Both the position numbers and the translations under genes were made by a program. A stretch of 64,000 nt of DNA from positions 124,001 to 188,000 of the forward strand of contig NZ_RXHS01000004.1 of assembly GCF_004138125.1 (NCBI RefSeq), given 5' to 3'. The notes beneath the pieces were generated by a model. The model was not told the DNA's origin. It worked only from the letters and a program-made list of their open reading frames with translations, and made no database searches. This DNA is from Seramator thermalis (GTDB lineage Bacteria > Bacteroidota > Bacteroidia > Bacteroidales > Dysgonomonadaceae). Shown one piece after another: positions 55,838 to 64,000 of the stretch (the stretch's first letter is position 1; every line of letters starts with the position of its first letter).

Positions 55838-55903
55838 TACGGCGCAAATACGGCGCAAATACGGCGCAAATACGACGCAAATACGACGGAAATACGACGG
55901 AAA
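55838..55903 (+). repeat. 11-bp tandem repeat, six units
   Basis: Units in order: TACGGCGCAAA three times, TACGACGCAAA once, TACGACGGAAA twice, without gaps. The unit is close to one DNA helix turn and puts an AAA(T) tract on the same face each time. The same family occurs inverted at 21840-21883. Confidence 0.9.
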
Positions 55904-56036
55904 CATGCAACGATCAGAAAATTATTTTAAACGTAAAATAGGGGAATGAATAAACCCTATTTCCTGTTTTTGCGGCAAAAAAATAAAATAACACGAGCAG
56001 ATTAAATTGTTTTTTTTACAACCAAAAAATTATCAT

Positions 56037-56044
56037 TATCTTTG
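56037..56044 (+). promoter_or_regulatory. -7 box of the rseC-rnf operon
   Basis: TATCTTTG matches TAnnTTTG, 44 nt before rseC. Upstream at the -33 distance lies a T-run instead of TTTG. Confidence 0.5.
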
Positions 56045-56088
56045 CGCCGTCATTTCAAATTGTCATTCAAAGGAAAATCAGACTATTC

Positions 56089-56520
56089 ATGATTGAACAC
56101 GAAGGCATCGTTGAAGAAATAAGCGACAATAATCTTACGGTACGCATTTTGCAACAATCTGCTTGCGGAACATGCAGTGCAAAAGGCTATTGTTCTGCAG
56201 CAGAATCAAAAGACAAGCTTATCCATATTACAGATTCTACCGAAAAAATTCAGGTACATGATAAAGTTATCGTCCTTGGTACTGAATCTATGGGGTACAA
56301 AGCTGTATTTTGGGCTTACATAGCACCGTTAATTCTTATTCTGTTTACAGTTATTCTGGCTACAACTGTATGGAAACTCACCGAAATACAGAGCACATTC
56401 GTTGCCATTCTTTCTCTCATCCCCTATTATATTTGTCTGTACCTGTTGAAAAACAAAATGACTCGTAACTTCCAATTTACTATAAAAAAAACCGACACAA
56501 CAAACCCATCCGAAATATGA
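56089..56520 (+). CDS. rseC: RseC/SoxR-reducing-system family membrane protein
   Basis: 143 residues. The N-terminal cytosolic part has the cysteine motif [18 protein letters not shown], and two membrane helices follow (about 80-103 and 108-127). RseC homologues accompany Rnf genes and are thought to modulate or assist the Rnf/SoxR-reducing complex. Its stop overlaps the rnfB start by 4 nt (ATGA), making it the first gene of the rnf operon, the usual arrangement in Bacteroides. Confidence 0.88.
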   Translation: MIEHEGIVEEISDNNLTVRILQQSACGTCSAKGYCSAAESKDKLIHITDSTEKIQVHDKVIVLGTESMGYKAVFWAYIAPLILILFTVILATTVWKLTEIQSTFVAILSLIPYYICLYLLKNKMTRNFQFTIKKTDTTNPSEI

Positions 56521-57374
56521 ATGTAATTTTGACAGCCGTTGCCGTACTATGTGTTATAGGGGCAGTAAGTTCTGCGATTTTATACATCATCAGTCAACGA
56601 TTCAAGACAATAGAAGATCCGCGCATCGAGCTGGTGCAGGAAGCTCTTCCCGCCGCCAATTGCGGAGGGTGCGGATTTCCCGGATGCAACGGTTTTGCTT
56701 CTGCAATTGTGAAGTCGGACACGATGGATGGTTTTTACTGTCCGGTGGGAGGGCAAACAACGATGGATAACATAGCCCGTATTTTGGGAAGAACGGCTGA
56801 CGTATCGATAAAAAAAATAGCGGTTGTTCGATGCAACGGAACATGCGAAAATCGACCCAGAACGAACATTTACGACGGAGCATCCAATTGCACTATTGCA
56901 GCTGCATTATATGGTGGCGACACAGGGTGTTCGTTCGGATGTCTGGGGCTGGGAGATTGCGTTGATTCATGTCTTTTCGATGCTATCCATATCAATCCCG
57001 AAACCATGCTCCCTGAAGTAGTCGAAGACAAGTGCACGGCCTGTGGTGCTTGCGTGAAAGCCTGTCCCAAAAATCTGATCGAATTGCGCAAACAAGGGCC
57101 TAAATCACGACGCATCTACGTGAGCTGCATGAACAAAGATAAAGGAGGCGTAGCTCGAAAATCGTGTGAAGTTGCCTGTATAGGGTGTAGCAAGTGCCAA
57201 CAGGTATGTCCGTTTGATGCGATCACGATAGAAAACAATTTGGCCTACATCGACGACGATAAATGTCGATTGTGTCGGAAATGTGTCCCGGTTTGCCCGA
57301 CAAATTCGATTTTGGAACTCAATTTTCCGCCAAGAAAAGAGCCGAAAGAAGAAACGGCCAAAGCAGAAGCATAA
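56517..57374 (+). CDS. rnfB: Rnf electron transport complex subunit B
   Basis: 285 residues. One N-terminal membrane helix is followed by the [4Fe-4S] domain [18 protein letters not shown], and then by ferredoxin-type motifs [24 protein letters not shown] and [12 protein letters not shown] plus a variant GDCVDSC. It is the entry point for electrons from reduced ferredoxin. The number of cluster motifs is greater than in the short gamma-proteobacterial RnfB, as is usual for anaerobes. The C-terminus is a short charged tail ([12 protein letters not shown]). Confidence 0.93.
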   Translation: MNVILTAVAVLCVIGAVSSAILYIISQRFKTIEDPRIELVQEALPAANCGGCGFPGCNGFASAIVKSDTMDGFYCPVGGQTTMDNIARILGRTADVSIKKIAVVRCNGTCENRPRTNIYDGASNCTIAAALYGGDTGCSFGCLGLGDCVDSCLFDAIHINPETMLPEVVEDKCTACGACVKACPKNLIELRKQGPKSRRIYVSCMNKDKGGVARKSCEVACIGCSKCQQVCPFDAITIENNLAYIDDDKCRLCRKCVPVCPTNSILELNFPPRKEPKEETAKAEA

Positions 57375-57451
57375 TCCGAGAAAAAAACCATAATATACGG
57401 ATTTTCTCAAAATTGTTACCGATATTGGGAATATCCACAGAAAATTGTTTT

Positions 57452-58783
57452 ATGTTGAAAACATTTCGAATAGGAGGAATTCATCCGGCCGAAAATAAAC
57501 TTTCAGCAGGCAAAAAGATTGAAAATGCTGCTCTACCTGCTCAAGTCATGATTCCACTCGCTCAACACATCGGAGCACCCTGCCAGCCCATTGTAAAAAA
57601 GGGAGACAAAGTAAAGGTCGGAACGCTCATCGGCAAAAGTGTGGGATTTGTTTCGGCCAACATTCATTCATCGGTTTCAGGCACTGTCAACAAAATCGAT
57701 AAAGTGACGGATGTCAGTGGATACAAACGTGATGCCGTCATCATCGACGTTGACGGAGATGAATGGGAACCAACGATTGACAGATCCGACACGCTGAAAA
57801 GAGAGTGCCGTTTGTCCTCGAAAGAAATCGTCGAAAAAATTGCAGGGGCCGGAATTGTCGGCATGGGAGGAGCAACCTTTCCAACACACGTGAAACTTAC
57901 ACCCCCTCCGGGATTAAAGGCCAATATACTTATTATCAACGGAGTGGAGTGTGAGCCTTATCTCACCTCCGACCACGAATTAATGTTAGAAAAGGCTGAA
58001 GAAATTTTTGTGGGAACAGAAATTCTGATGAAAGCCATTGATGTGAAGAAAGCCGTTATAGGCATCGAGAACAACAAAAAAGATGCCATAGCAAGATTTG
58101 CGGAAATTTCTAAATCTTATCCGGGAATTGAAGTTCAGCCTCTCAAAGTTAAATATCCGCAAGGCGGAGAAAAACAATTGATCGACGCCATTACCGGCAG
58201 ACAAGTACCCGGTGGAGCACTGCCCATATCGGTAGGAGCCATAGTTCAGAACGTAGGAACGACATTTGCGGTGTATGAGGCGGTTCAAAAAAACAAACCT
58301 CTTTTCGAACGTATCGTTACGGTTACCGGAAAAGAGGTCAAAAACCCATGCAACGTACGGGCCAGAATTGGAACTCCTTTCAAAAATTTAATCGATATTG
58401 CAGGAGGACTTCCCGGTGATACCGGAAAAGTCATCAGTGGCGGACCTATGATGGGAAAGGCATTACCCGACATCGATATTCCGGTTGCGAAAGGATCATC
58501 GGGGATTCTTATCATCCCCTCGTCGGAAGCAAAGCGCAAAGCAATGAAAGATTGCATACGATGCGCCAAATGCGTAAATGTGTGTCCGATGGGTTTGAAT
58601 CCCACATTACTTATGGATCTCACCGAATTTCAGATTTGGGATAGGGCCGAGAAACAAAAAATAACCGATTGCATAGAATGTGGTTCTTGCAGCTATACAT
58701 GCCCTGCAAATAGGCCTTTGCTCGATTACATTCGACTTGGCAAAGGAAAAGTAACCGGAATTGTAAGAGCAAGAAAAAACTAA
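57452..58783 (+). CDS. rnfC: Rnf electron transport complex subunit C
   Basis: 443 residues. The peripheral subunit binds FMN and NADH and carries two [4Fe-4S] clusters. Seen: the glycine-rich GAGIVGMGGATFPTHVKL, the INGVECEPYLTSDHELM segment, SLBB-like region PCNVRARIGTPF, and CIRCAKCVNVCPMGLNP plus CIECGSCSYTCPANRPL. A frame extends back to 57263 inside rnfB, but the conserved start MLKTFRIGGIHPAENK is at 57452, 77 nt after rnfB. Confidence 0.93.
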   Translation: MLKTFRIGGIHPAENKLSAGKKIENAALPAQVMIPLAQHIGAPCQPIVKKGDKVKVGTLIGKSVGFVSANIHSSVSGTVNKIDKVTDVSGYKRDAVIIDVDGDEWEPTIDRSDTLKRECRLSSKEIVEKIAGAGIVGMGGATFPTHVKLTPPPGLKANILIINGVECEPYLTSDHELMLEKAEEIFVGTEILMKAIDVKKAVIGIENNKKDAIARFAEISKSYPGIEVQPLKVKYPQGGEKQLIDAITGRQVPGGALPISVGAIVQNVGTTFAVYEAVQKNKPLFERIVTVTGKEVKNPCNVRARIGTPFKNLIDIAGGLPGDTGKVISGGPMMGKALPDIDIPVAKGSSGILIIPSSEAKRKAMKDCIRCAKCVNVCPMGLNPTLLMDLTEFQIWDRAEKQKITDCIECGSCSYTCPANRPLLDYIRLGKGKVTGIVRARKN

Positions 58784-58874
58784 GAATTTTTGTCGCGATC
58801 CTATTCATTCCGGCAAGACCGAAAACAAATCAAATTACAACAATCGATATCTTCCTTTATTGGAATATGTTTTT

Positions 58875-59837
58875 ATGGAAAATAAATTAATCGTATCACC
58901 CTCACCACACATACACAGTGGTGACAGCATTCCGAAAAACATGTATGGAGTGCTTATAGCGCTGATTCCGGCATTTTTGTTATCGCTATACGTATTCGGA
59001 CTCGATGCACTTATATTAACATTAGCCTCCATATTGTTTTGTGTGGTGTTCGAGTATTTTATCTCCAAGTTCATATTAAAAAGCGAGCCCACTATAAGCG
59101 ATGGATCTGCTATCATCACCGGAGTACTGCTCGCATTCAACGTGCCATCAAATCTGCCGATATGGATTCTTGCTATCGGAGCATTAGCAGCCATCGGCAT
59201 TGGAAAAATGTCTTTCGGCGGCTTGGGCAAAAATATCTTTAATCCCGCGCTCGTAGGACGAATATTTTTACTCATTTCGTTTCCGGCGCAAATGACAACC
59301 TGGCCGGCACCGGTCTTGGAGTCCGCTACCGATGCAATTTCATCAGCAACCGTACTCTCGCAACTCAACCTTAGCAGTGCTCTTCCAACGCTTTCATCCA
59401 TGTTTGTGGGTACAGAGAGTGGATCGCTGGGTGAAACAAGTGCGATTGCACTGCTGCTTGGATTAATCTATATGCTCTGGAAAAAAATCATCACCTGGCA
59501 CATTCCTATCTCCATTTTGGTTACCGTTGCGATTTTCACAGCGATCTTATATATTTTTGATCCGCAGCCACAGTACAATCCGATCATTCATCTCGCGTCG
59601 GGAGGATTAATGTTGGGTGCCATTTTTATGGCAACCGATTATGTAACGTCGCCCCTAACAAAAAAAGGAATGGTGATTTATGGATTTTTCATCGGAATCA
59701 TCACGGTATGCATTCGTTTGTGGGGAGCCTATCCTGAAGGAGTTTCGTTTGCAATTGTACTTATGAATGGATTCACACCACTCATCAATTATTACACAAC
59801 ACCTAAACGTTTTGGGGAGAAACAAAAAAATGGCTAA
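58875..59837 (+). CDS. rnfD: Rnf electron transport complex subunit D
   Basis: 320 residues, nine or so membrane helices, homologous to NqrB. SPSPHIHSGDSIPKNMYGVL is the conserved N-terminus, and SDGSAIITGVLLAFNVPSNLP the conserved core. RnfD covalently binds FMN through a Thr in the SGAT-type motif of other species; here the equivalent region is likely TDYVTSPLTKKG. The ATG at 58875 is used rather than a TTG five codons before. Its last 8 nt overlap rnfG. Confidence 0.92.
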   Translation: MENKLIVSPSPHIHSGDSIPKNMYGVLIALIPAFLLSLYVFGLDALILTLASILFCVVFEYFISKFILKSEPTISDGSAIITGVLLAFNVPSNLPIWILAIGALAAIGIGKMSFGGLGKNIFNPALVGRIFLLISFPAQMTTWPAPVLESATDAISSATVLSQLNLSSALPTLSSMFVGTESGSLGETSAIALLLGLIYMLWKKIITWHIPISILVTVAIFTAILYIFDPQPQYNPIIHLASGGLMLGAIFMATDYVTSPLTKKGMVIYGFFIGIITVCIRLWGAYPEGVSFAIVLMNGFTPLINYYTTPKRFGEKQKNG

Positions 59838-60459
59838 ACTCGAATCAAATTTCAAAAATATGTTTCTGTCACTGTTCACAATCTGTCTTGTGGTGGCAGC
59901 ACTTTTGGCTCAAGTGAATAAAATGACAGCCAAACCCATTGCCGAAGCAAAAGCAATGAAACTTGTGAATGCCATCAGAGAGGTTGTTCCTCCGTTTGAC
60001 AACGATCCGGTGGCAGAAGCCTATAAAATGCCAGATGGACAAGGAGATTCATTGACGGTTTATCCTGCAAAAAAAGGCGACGAAATCGTGGGTTTTGCGG
60101 TCAACAGTAGTTCCAATAATGGTTTCGGAGGAAATATTCAAATAATTGTAGGATTCGACACCGAGAACAAAATCGTAAATTATTCCGTTCTGCAACATTC
60201 CGAAACACCCGGATTGGGATCGAAAATGACCCAATGGTTCAAAGACACCACAAAACCCAATCAATCCATTATCGGACGAGACTTATCATCAGGTCCATTA
60301 AAAGTATCCAAAGACGGAGGCAATGTAGATGCCATTACGGCATCCACTATCACATCCAGAGCATTTCTGGAAGCCGTGAACAAGGCCTACGCCGTTTATA
60401 AAGAAAGCGATGCCGATTCGGGCGCAATCACTAAAGAGGAGAAAGGAGAAAGCAAATGA
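59830..60459 (+). CDS. rnfG: Rnf electron transport complex subunit G
   Basis: 209 residues: one N-terminal helix (MFLSLFTICLVVAALLAQV) and a periplasmic FMN-binding domain with HSETPGLGSKM and DAITASTITSRAFLEAV, whose Thr in TASTIT is the expected covalent FMN attachment site. Overlaps rnfD by 8 nt and rnfE by 4 nt, consistent with coupled translation of the membrane subunits. Confidence 0.92.
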   Translation: MAKLESNFKNMFLSLFTICLVVAALLAQVNKMTAKPIAEAKAMKLVNAIREVVPPFDNDPVAEAYKMPDGQGDSLTVYPAKKGDEIVGFAVNSSSNNGFGGNIQIIVGFDTENKIVNYSVLQHSETPGLGSKMTQWFKDTTKPNQSIIGRDLSSGPLKVSKDGGNVDAITASTITSRAFLEAVNKAYAVYKESDADSGAITKEEKGESK

Positions 60460-61049
60460 GCAACAATCTGAAAGTTTTGATTAACGGATTAGTCAAAGAA
60501 AATCCCATTTTTGTTTTGCTGCTGGGGATGTGTCCCACATTGGCCACAACCAGCTCGGCCCTTAATGGAATGAGTATGGGATTGGCTACAATGTTTGTGT
60601 TGGTATGTTCAAATATTGTAATTTCTCTCATTAAAAATCTGATTCCCGACAAAGTACGTATTCCTGCGTTTATCGTAGTCATAGCCACTTTTGTAACGTT
60701 GGTGCAGATGATGATGAATGCCTACGTTCCGGCATTAGCCGACAGTTTGGGGATTTTTATTCCGCTGATCGTGGTCAATTGTATTGTCTTGGGACGTGCA
60801 GAGGCATTTGCTTCAAAAAACGGAGTATTCTCTTCATTTTTCGATGGAGTTGGAATAGGACTTGGTTTTACCGGCGCACTCACACTGCTGGGAGCCATAC
60901 GCGAACTTCTCGGAACAGGAAAAATATTTTCAATGACCATTTTCCCCGAAAATTTTGGCGCACTGCTTTTCGTTCTCGCTCCTGGAGCTTTCATTGCGTT
61001 GGGTTATATGATCGCCATTTTCAATAAACTTCAGAAAAAAACCAACTAA
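60456..61049 (+). CDS. rnfE: Rnf electron transport complex subunit E
   Basis: 197 residues with six predicted helices, homologous to NqrD. Conserved features are ENPIFVLLLGMCPTLATTSS with the membrane-buried Cys (GMCPTLA) and LIVVNCIVLGRAEAFASKNG with the second Cys; these ligate the intramembrane iron centre shared with RnfA. Starts 4 nt inside rnfG. Confidence 0.93.
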   Translation: MSNNLKVLINGLVKENPIFVLLLGMCPTLATTSSALNGMSMGLATMFVLVCSNIVISLIKNLIPDKVRIPAFIVVIATFVTLVQMMMNAYVPALADSLGIFIPLIVVNCIVLGRAEAFASKNGVFSSFFDGVGIGLGFTGALTLLGAIRELLGTGKIFSMTIFPENFGALLFVLAPGAFIALGYMIAIFNKLQKKTN

Positions 61050-61061
61050 AAATCGCTTGTT

Positions 61062-61646
61062 ATGGAAATCATTGGAATTATTATAGTAGCCATATTGGTG
61101 AACAACGTTGTTTTTTCGCAGTTTTTAGGAATATGTCCTTTTCTGGGCGTTTCAAAAAAACTGGATACAGCCATAGGGATGAGTGCAGCCGTAACTTTCG
61201 TATTGACACTCGCCACGTTGGTTTCATTTCTGATTCAGAAAGGTATCCTGGAACCATTTGGCCTTGAATACCTTCAAACTATCACCTTTATTCTCGTGAT
61301 CGCTTCACTGGTTCAGATGGTAGAAATCATCATCAAAAAAATATCACCCCCTCTTTATCAAGCATTAGGGGTATTCTTACCTCTGATCACCACCAATTGC
61401 GTAATATTGGGGGTTGCCATATTGGTGATTCAGAAAGACTACAATCTTTTGGAATCGATAATTTACGCAATTTCTACGGCTATCGGTTACGCAATGGCAC
61501 TTATCATCTTTTCGAGCATACGCGAACAACTTACACTGACAAAAATACCAAAAGCCATGCAGGGAGTGCCAATCGCACTCATCACTGCCGGAATACTGGC
61601 CATGGCTTTCATGGGTTTCTCGGGCATCGACCAGGTTTTTAAATAG
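61062..61646 (+). CDS. rnfA: Rnf electron transport complex subunit A
   Basis: 194 residues with six helices, homologous to NqrE and to RnfE. NNVVFSQFLGICPFLGVSKK and LPLITTNCVILGVAILV hold the two cysteines of the shared iron centre. It closes the operon rseC-rnfB-C-D-G-E-A, which couples ferredoxin:NAD+ electron transfer to Na+ or H+ export, and ends in a strong terminator. Confidence 0.94.
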   Translation: MEIIGIIIVAILVNNVVFSQFLGICPFLGVSKKLDTAIGMSAAVTFVLTLATLVSFLIQKGILEPFGLEYLQTITFILVIASLVQMVEIIIKKISPPLYQALGVFLPLITTNCVILGVAILVIQKDYNLLESIIYAISTAIGYAMALIIFSSIREQLTLTKIPKAMQGVPIALITAGILAMAFMGFSGIDQVFK

Positions 61647-61672
61647 GCCAACCTTGTCCTTCATCGAGATTA

Positions 61673-61714
61673 ATTAAAAGCGCTGCAGCCAAAGGGTTGC
61701 GGCGCTTTTAATAT
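61673..61714 (+). terminator. Terminator of the rnf operon
   Basis: ATTAAAAGCGC (61673-61683) and GCGCTTTTAAT (61702-61712) form perfect 11-bp arms, with additional pairing of GCAGCC to GGGTTGC inside. Confidence 0.85.
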
Positions 61715-61830
61715 AACGAACGGATTATCAATAATGTAATAACGCCATCGCTTTCCGTATTAAACTATTTCAAAAACATTCTGTCTTAACTACAAACAAC
61801 AAGATGTTGAATCGGATAAAACTTCTCGAA

Positions 61831-63096
61831 ATGAAAACATTAAAACACATATTGATCGCAGCTGTCGGAAGCATTGCTATTATAGCATTGACAGCAGCTT
61901 CATCGAATCGAGCATCGGCCCAAGAATACCCATATTACAATAATAGGTATGATGTCCAGTATTATAACGACGAATATTACGATACTAATCTTAACTTTCA
62001 GGTATTCTATCGCGAATTGTCTCCCTATGGCCAATGGATTCGGACCGTCGAATTTGGTATGGTATGGATACCCCGAGTGGGAAGAGATTTTCATCCCTAC
62101 GCCACAAATGGCTACTGGACAATGACAAACTATGGCAACACATGGGTTTCTAATTACAGTTGGGGATGGGGTCCATTTCATTATGGCCGTTGGTATTACG
62201 ATAATTCTTACGGTTGGGCATGGATTCCGGGCTATGAATGGGCACCTGCCTGGGTAGTATGGAGAAGCGGAAGCGGATATTACGGCTGGGCACCAATGGG
62301 TCCGAGAGTAAATGTAAGCATTCATGTGGACATCCCCTCCATTTTTTGGATTTTCTTACCCAATCGATACATGTATCATCCAAGTATGCACCGATACTAC
62401 AAGCACTACTCACCAACAATCTTTCATAACACGACATACATTCACAACACCTATATCTACAATAACAGCAGATATTTTTACGGTCCGAGAGACGAAGATC
62501 ACTATAAAGCTACCGGCAAACGAGTAAGCGTACGCACCTTGCAGCCATCCACAAAACCCGGACGAAGCTCGGTCAACAGCCGTTCGGTAAGCATCTATCG
62601 TCCCGAAGCCACCTCTCGATCGACTAATTCTTCGAGAAATAGTTCAAACTCCAGTATAAATCGTTCGGAGACAAACCGAAACGGGAACAATGTTTCGACC
62701 ACAAGAAGTGTATCTGCCGACTCTCCACAAAATGGCAGGAATGCAAACAATTCGATCAATACCAATTCCGGTCGCGTTTCGACAAACGCTACTGTCAGAA
62801 GCACGAATACATCTCAGGACAACAAAAGTCAGGCCAAAGATATGGGAATTCAAAATCGAAGAAGCGACATAAACAATGCGAATCGGATGACAATCCCAAG
62901 AAGTACAGAAAAAAACTCAAGCTCAATGAATCGTTCATCCTCCGGATCGAAAAGCATACAAAGCTCCACCGCAAACTCAAGATCCACCCAATCGACTGCA
63001 CAACAATCACAAAATCAGAATAAAAGAGAAAAATCAGCCGGAAACTCCACGCAACGGTCGTCTCGGCAATCGAATTCGAATCGTAGCAGCAGATAA
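61831..63096 (+). CDS. Exported DUF6600-like protein with Ser/Asn/Arg-rich tail
   Basis: 421 residues with a signal peptide (MKTLKHILIAAVGSIAIIAL to ASAQ). Residues about 30-165 form a Tyr/Trp-rich domain (LSPYGQWIRTVEFGMVWIP, WGPFHYGRWYY, GWAWIPGYEWAPAWVVWR, YYGWAPMGP) as in DUF6600 proteins. From about residue 215 to the end (over 200 residues) the chain is low-complexity Ser, Asn, Arg, Gln and Thr and is probably disordered; its basic character could bind polyanions at the envelope. An ATG nine codons upstream (61804) is possible. Function is unknown. Confidence 0.75.
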   Translation: MKTLKHILIAAVGSIAIIALTAASSNRASAQEYPYYNNRYDVQYYNDEYYDTNLNFQVFYRELSPYGQWIRTVEFGMVWIPRVGRDFHPYATNGYWTMTNYGNTWVSNYSWGWGPFHYGRWYYDNSYGWAWIPGYEWAPAWVVWRSGSGYYGWAPMGPRVNVSIHVDIPSIFWIFLPNRYMYHPSMHRYYKHYSPTIFHNTTYIHNTYIYNNSRYFYGPRDEDHYKATGKRVSVRTLQPSTKPGRSSVNSRSVSIYRPEATSRSTNSSRNSSNSSINRSETNRNGNNVSTTRSVSADSPQNGRNANNSINTNSGRVSTNATVRSTNTSQDNKSQAKDMGIQNRRSDINNANRMTIPRSTEKNSSSMNRSSSGSKSIQSSTANSRSTQSTAQQSQNQNKREKSAGNSTQRSSRQSNSNRSSR

Positions 63097-63152
63097 AAAT
63101 AGACGAACACATTGCTCATAACGTCCGATCGAGAGGTGTGTTACACATTGCG

Positions 63153-63190
63153 AAAGGCCGCCTAAATATGAGGCGGCCTTTCAACTTTTA
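63153..63190. terminator. Bidirectional terminator between the DUF6600 gene and rny
   Basis: AAAGGCCGCCT (63153-63163) and AGGCGGCCTTT (63171-63181) are perfect 11-bp arms around a 7-nt loop between two convergent genes. Confidence 0.75.
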
Positions 63191-63223
63191 AGAACAATAC
63201 GTAGAAATTATTCGTTTGAGTTA

Positions 63224-64000
63224 TCACTTTGCAAAGCTCACAGCACGCGTTTCGCGAATAACCGTGATTTTGACCTGACCAGGATAAGTCATTTCGGTTT
63301 GGATTTTGCGTGCAATTTCTGCAGAAAGTTTTTCGGTTTCGGCATCATCAATCTTATCGGCACCAACGATAACACGCAATTCACGACCTGCCTGAATGGC
63401 ATAAGTTTTTATCACACCGGGATACGACAAGGCCAAATTTTCAAGATCGTTCAATCGTTTGATATATGCTTCTACAATTTCGCGGCGAGCGCCCGGACGT
63501 GCGCCGGAGATTGCGTCGCAAACCTGAACGATGGGAGAAATGAGCGATGTCATTTCCACTTCGTCGTGATGAGCACCGATAGCATTGCAAATATCGGGTT
63601 TTTCCTTGTATTTTTCAGCCAGTTTCATGCCAAGCACTGCGTGTGGAAGCTCGGGCTCATCGTCGGGCACTTTGCCAATATCGTGCAGCAATCCGGCTCG
63701 CCTCGCTTTTTTGGGATTCAAGCCCAACTCCGAAGCCATGATAGCGCAAAGATTGGCTACTTCTCGAGAATGCTGAAGCAGATTTTGCCCATAAGACGAA
63801 CGATATTTCATTTTTCCTATCATGCGCACCAGTTCGGGATGCATGCCGTGAACACCGAGATCGATGACGGTACGTTTACCGGTTTCAACGATTTCTTCCT
63901 CAATCTGTTTACGCACCTTCGATACCACTTCTTCGATGCGTGCGGGATGAATGCGGCCGTCAGCCACAAGTTGATGTAGCGAAAGCCGTGCTATTTCGCG
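63224..64000 (-). CDS. rny: Ribonuclease Y, C-terminal part (5' end outside window)
   Basis: The frame enters from the window end ([25 protein letters not shown]) and runs 258 codons to the stop at 63224. The HD domain is clear: [37 protein letters not shown] and [12 protein letters not shown], with metal-binding His-Asp, and a conserved C-terminus ([20 protein letters not shown]). RNase Y is a membrane-attached endoribonuclease that starts mRNA decay. The N-terminal membrane anchor, coiled coil and KH domain would lie outside the window. Confidence 0.93.
   Translation of the reverse strand, partial: REIARLSLHQLVADGRIHPARIEEVVSKVRKQIEEEIVETGKRTVIDLGVHGMHPELVRMIGKMKYRSSYGQNLLQHSREVANLCAIMASELGLNPKKARRAGLLHDIGKVPDDEPELPHAVLGMKLAEKYKEKPDICNAIGAHHDEVEMTSLISPIVQVCDAISGARPGARREIVEAYIKRLNDLENLALSYPGVIKTYAIQAGRELRVIVGADKIDDAETEKLSAEIARKIQTEMTYPGQVKITVIRETRAVSFAK

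Larger units (their letters stand above)
55694..56088. other. Divergent intergenic region between the peptidase gene and rseC-rnf
   Basis: 395 nt with a promoter on each strand (55716-55723 minus, 56037-56044 plus) and a six-unit 11-bp tandem repeat (55838-55903) between them. An open frame of 75 codons crossing the repeat has no other support. Confidence 0.6.

Noticed and set aside
55838-55903. CRISPR array
   Set aside because: Units are 11 bp and adjacent with no spacers, and no cas gene is near.
55703-55930. A 75-codon frame encoding an 11-residue peptide repeat
   Set aside because: The peptide repeat follows automatically from the 11-bp DNA repeat, there is no conserved domain, and the frame overlaps the peptidase promoter.
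57263-57451. Upstream start of rnfC inside rnfB
   Set aside because: The 63 extra codons overlap the end of rnfB in another frame; RnfC proteins begin at MLKTFRIGG.

Overview
The window comes from a Bacteroidota chromosome, most likely order Bacteroidales. The signs are SusC/SusD pairs, a hybrid two-component regulator, many Bacteroidetes-type promoters (TTTG, about 20 nt, TAnnTTTG), few Shine-Dalgarno sequences, the rseC-rnfBCDGEA order, and a biotin/Na+ methylmalonyl-CoA decarboxylase cluster typical of propionate producers. The genus cannot be fixed from this sequence. No tRNA, rRNA, CRISPR array or insertion sequence was seen.

Layout. 1-2290 (minus): the str operon rpsL-rpsG-fusA, with fusA cut by the window start. 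2683-4297 (plus): an ECF sigma factor, a probable anti-sigma factor and a DUF4252-like exported protein. 4508-10624 (minus): methylmalonyl-CoA epimerase and a Na+-pumping decarboxylase cluster with two beta subunits and two gamma subunits. 10712-13372 (minus): pfkA, ispH and cmk. 13703-21563 (plus): an exported TIM-barrel protein, a rhomboid protease, a tetrapyrrole-methylase-type methyltransferase, murB, murA and korAB.

22132-52133 is a pectin utilisation locus. On the minus strand it reads susC, susD, a surface lipoprotein, GH28, GH105, PL1, CE8, GH43, an esterase-CE8 fusion, and a second susC (interrupted by an in-frame amber codon) with its susD. On the plus strand, divergently, are a hybrid two-component sensor/regulator, a DUF4861 protein, uxaC and a UxaE-type tagaturonate epimerase. 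Together they describe a path: pectin is demethylated (CE8), cut (PL1, GH28), trimmed (GH105, GH43) and imported (SusCD), and galacturonate is isomerised towards fructuronate (UxaC, UxaE). The mannonate and KDG steps are not in this window. The upstream susCD pair and half of the next gene have clearly higher GC than their surroundings, and a truncated PL1 remnant lies at the outer edge, so the locus looks rearranged.

52187-64000: a membrane protein with a degenerate Nudix-like domain, dipeptidyl peptidase IV, the rseC-rnfBCDGEA operon (Na+- or H+-pumping ferredoxin:NAD oxidoreductase), a DUF6600-type exported protein and the 3' part of rny.

The least explained signal is an 11-bp tandem repeat family (units like TACGACGCAAA) present in two intergenic regions 34 kb apart, in opposite orientations. 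Other points worth checking are the amber codon in susC, a perfect 16-bp hairpin between the sus genes and the enzyme genes, a TTAAGGGGT direct repeat in front of the regulator, and the doubled decarboxylase beta/gamma subunits.
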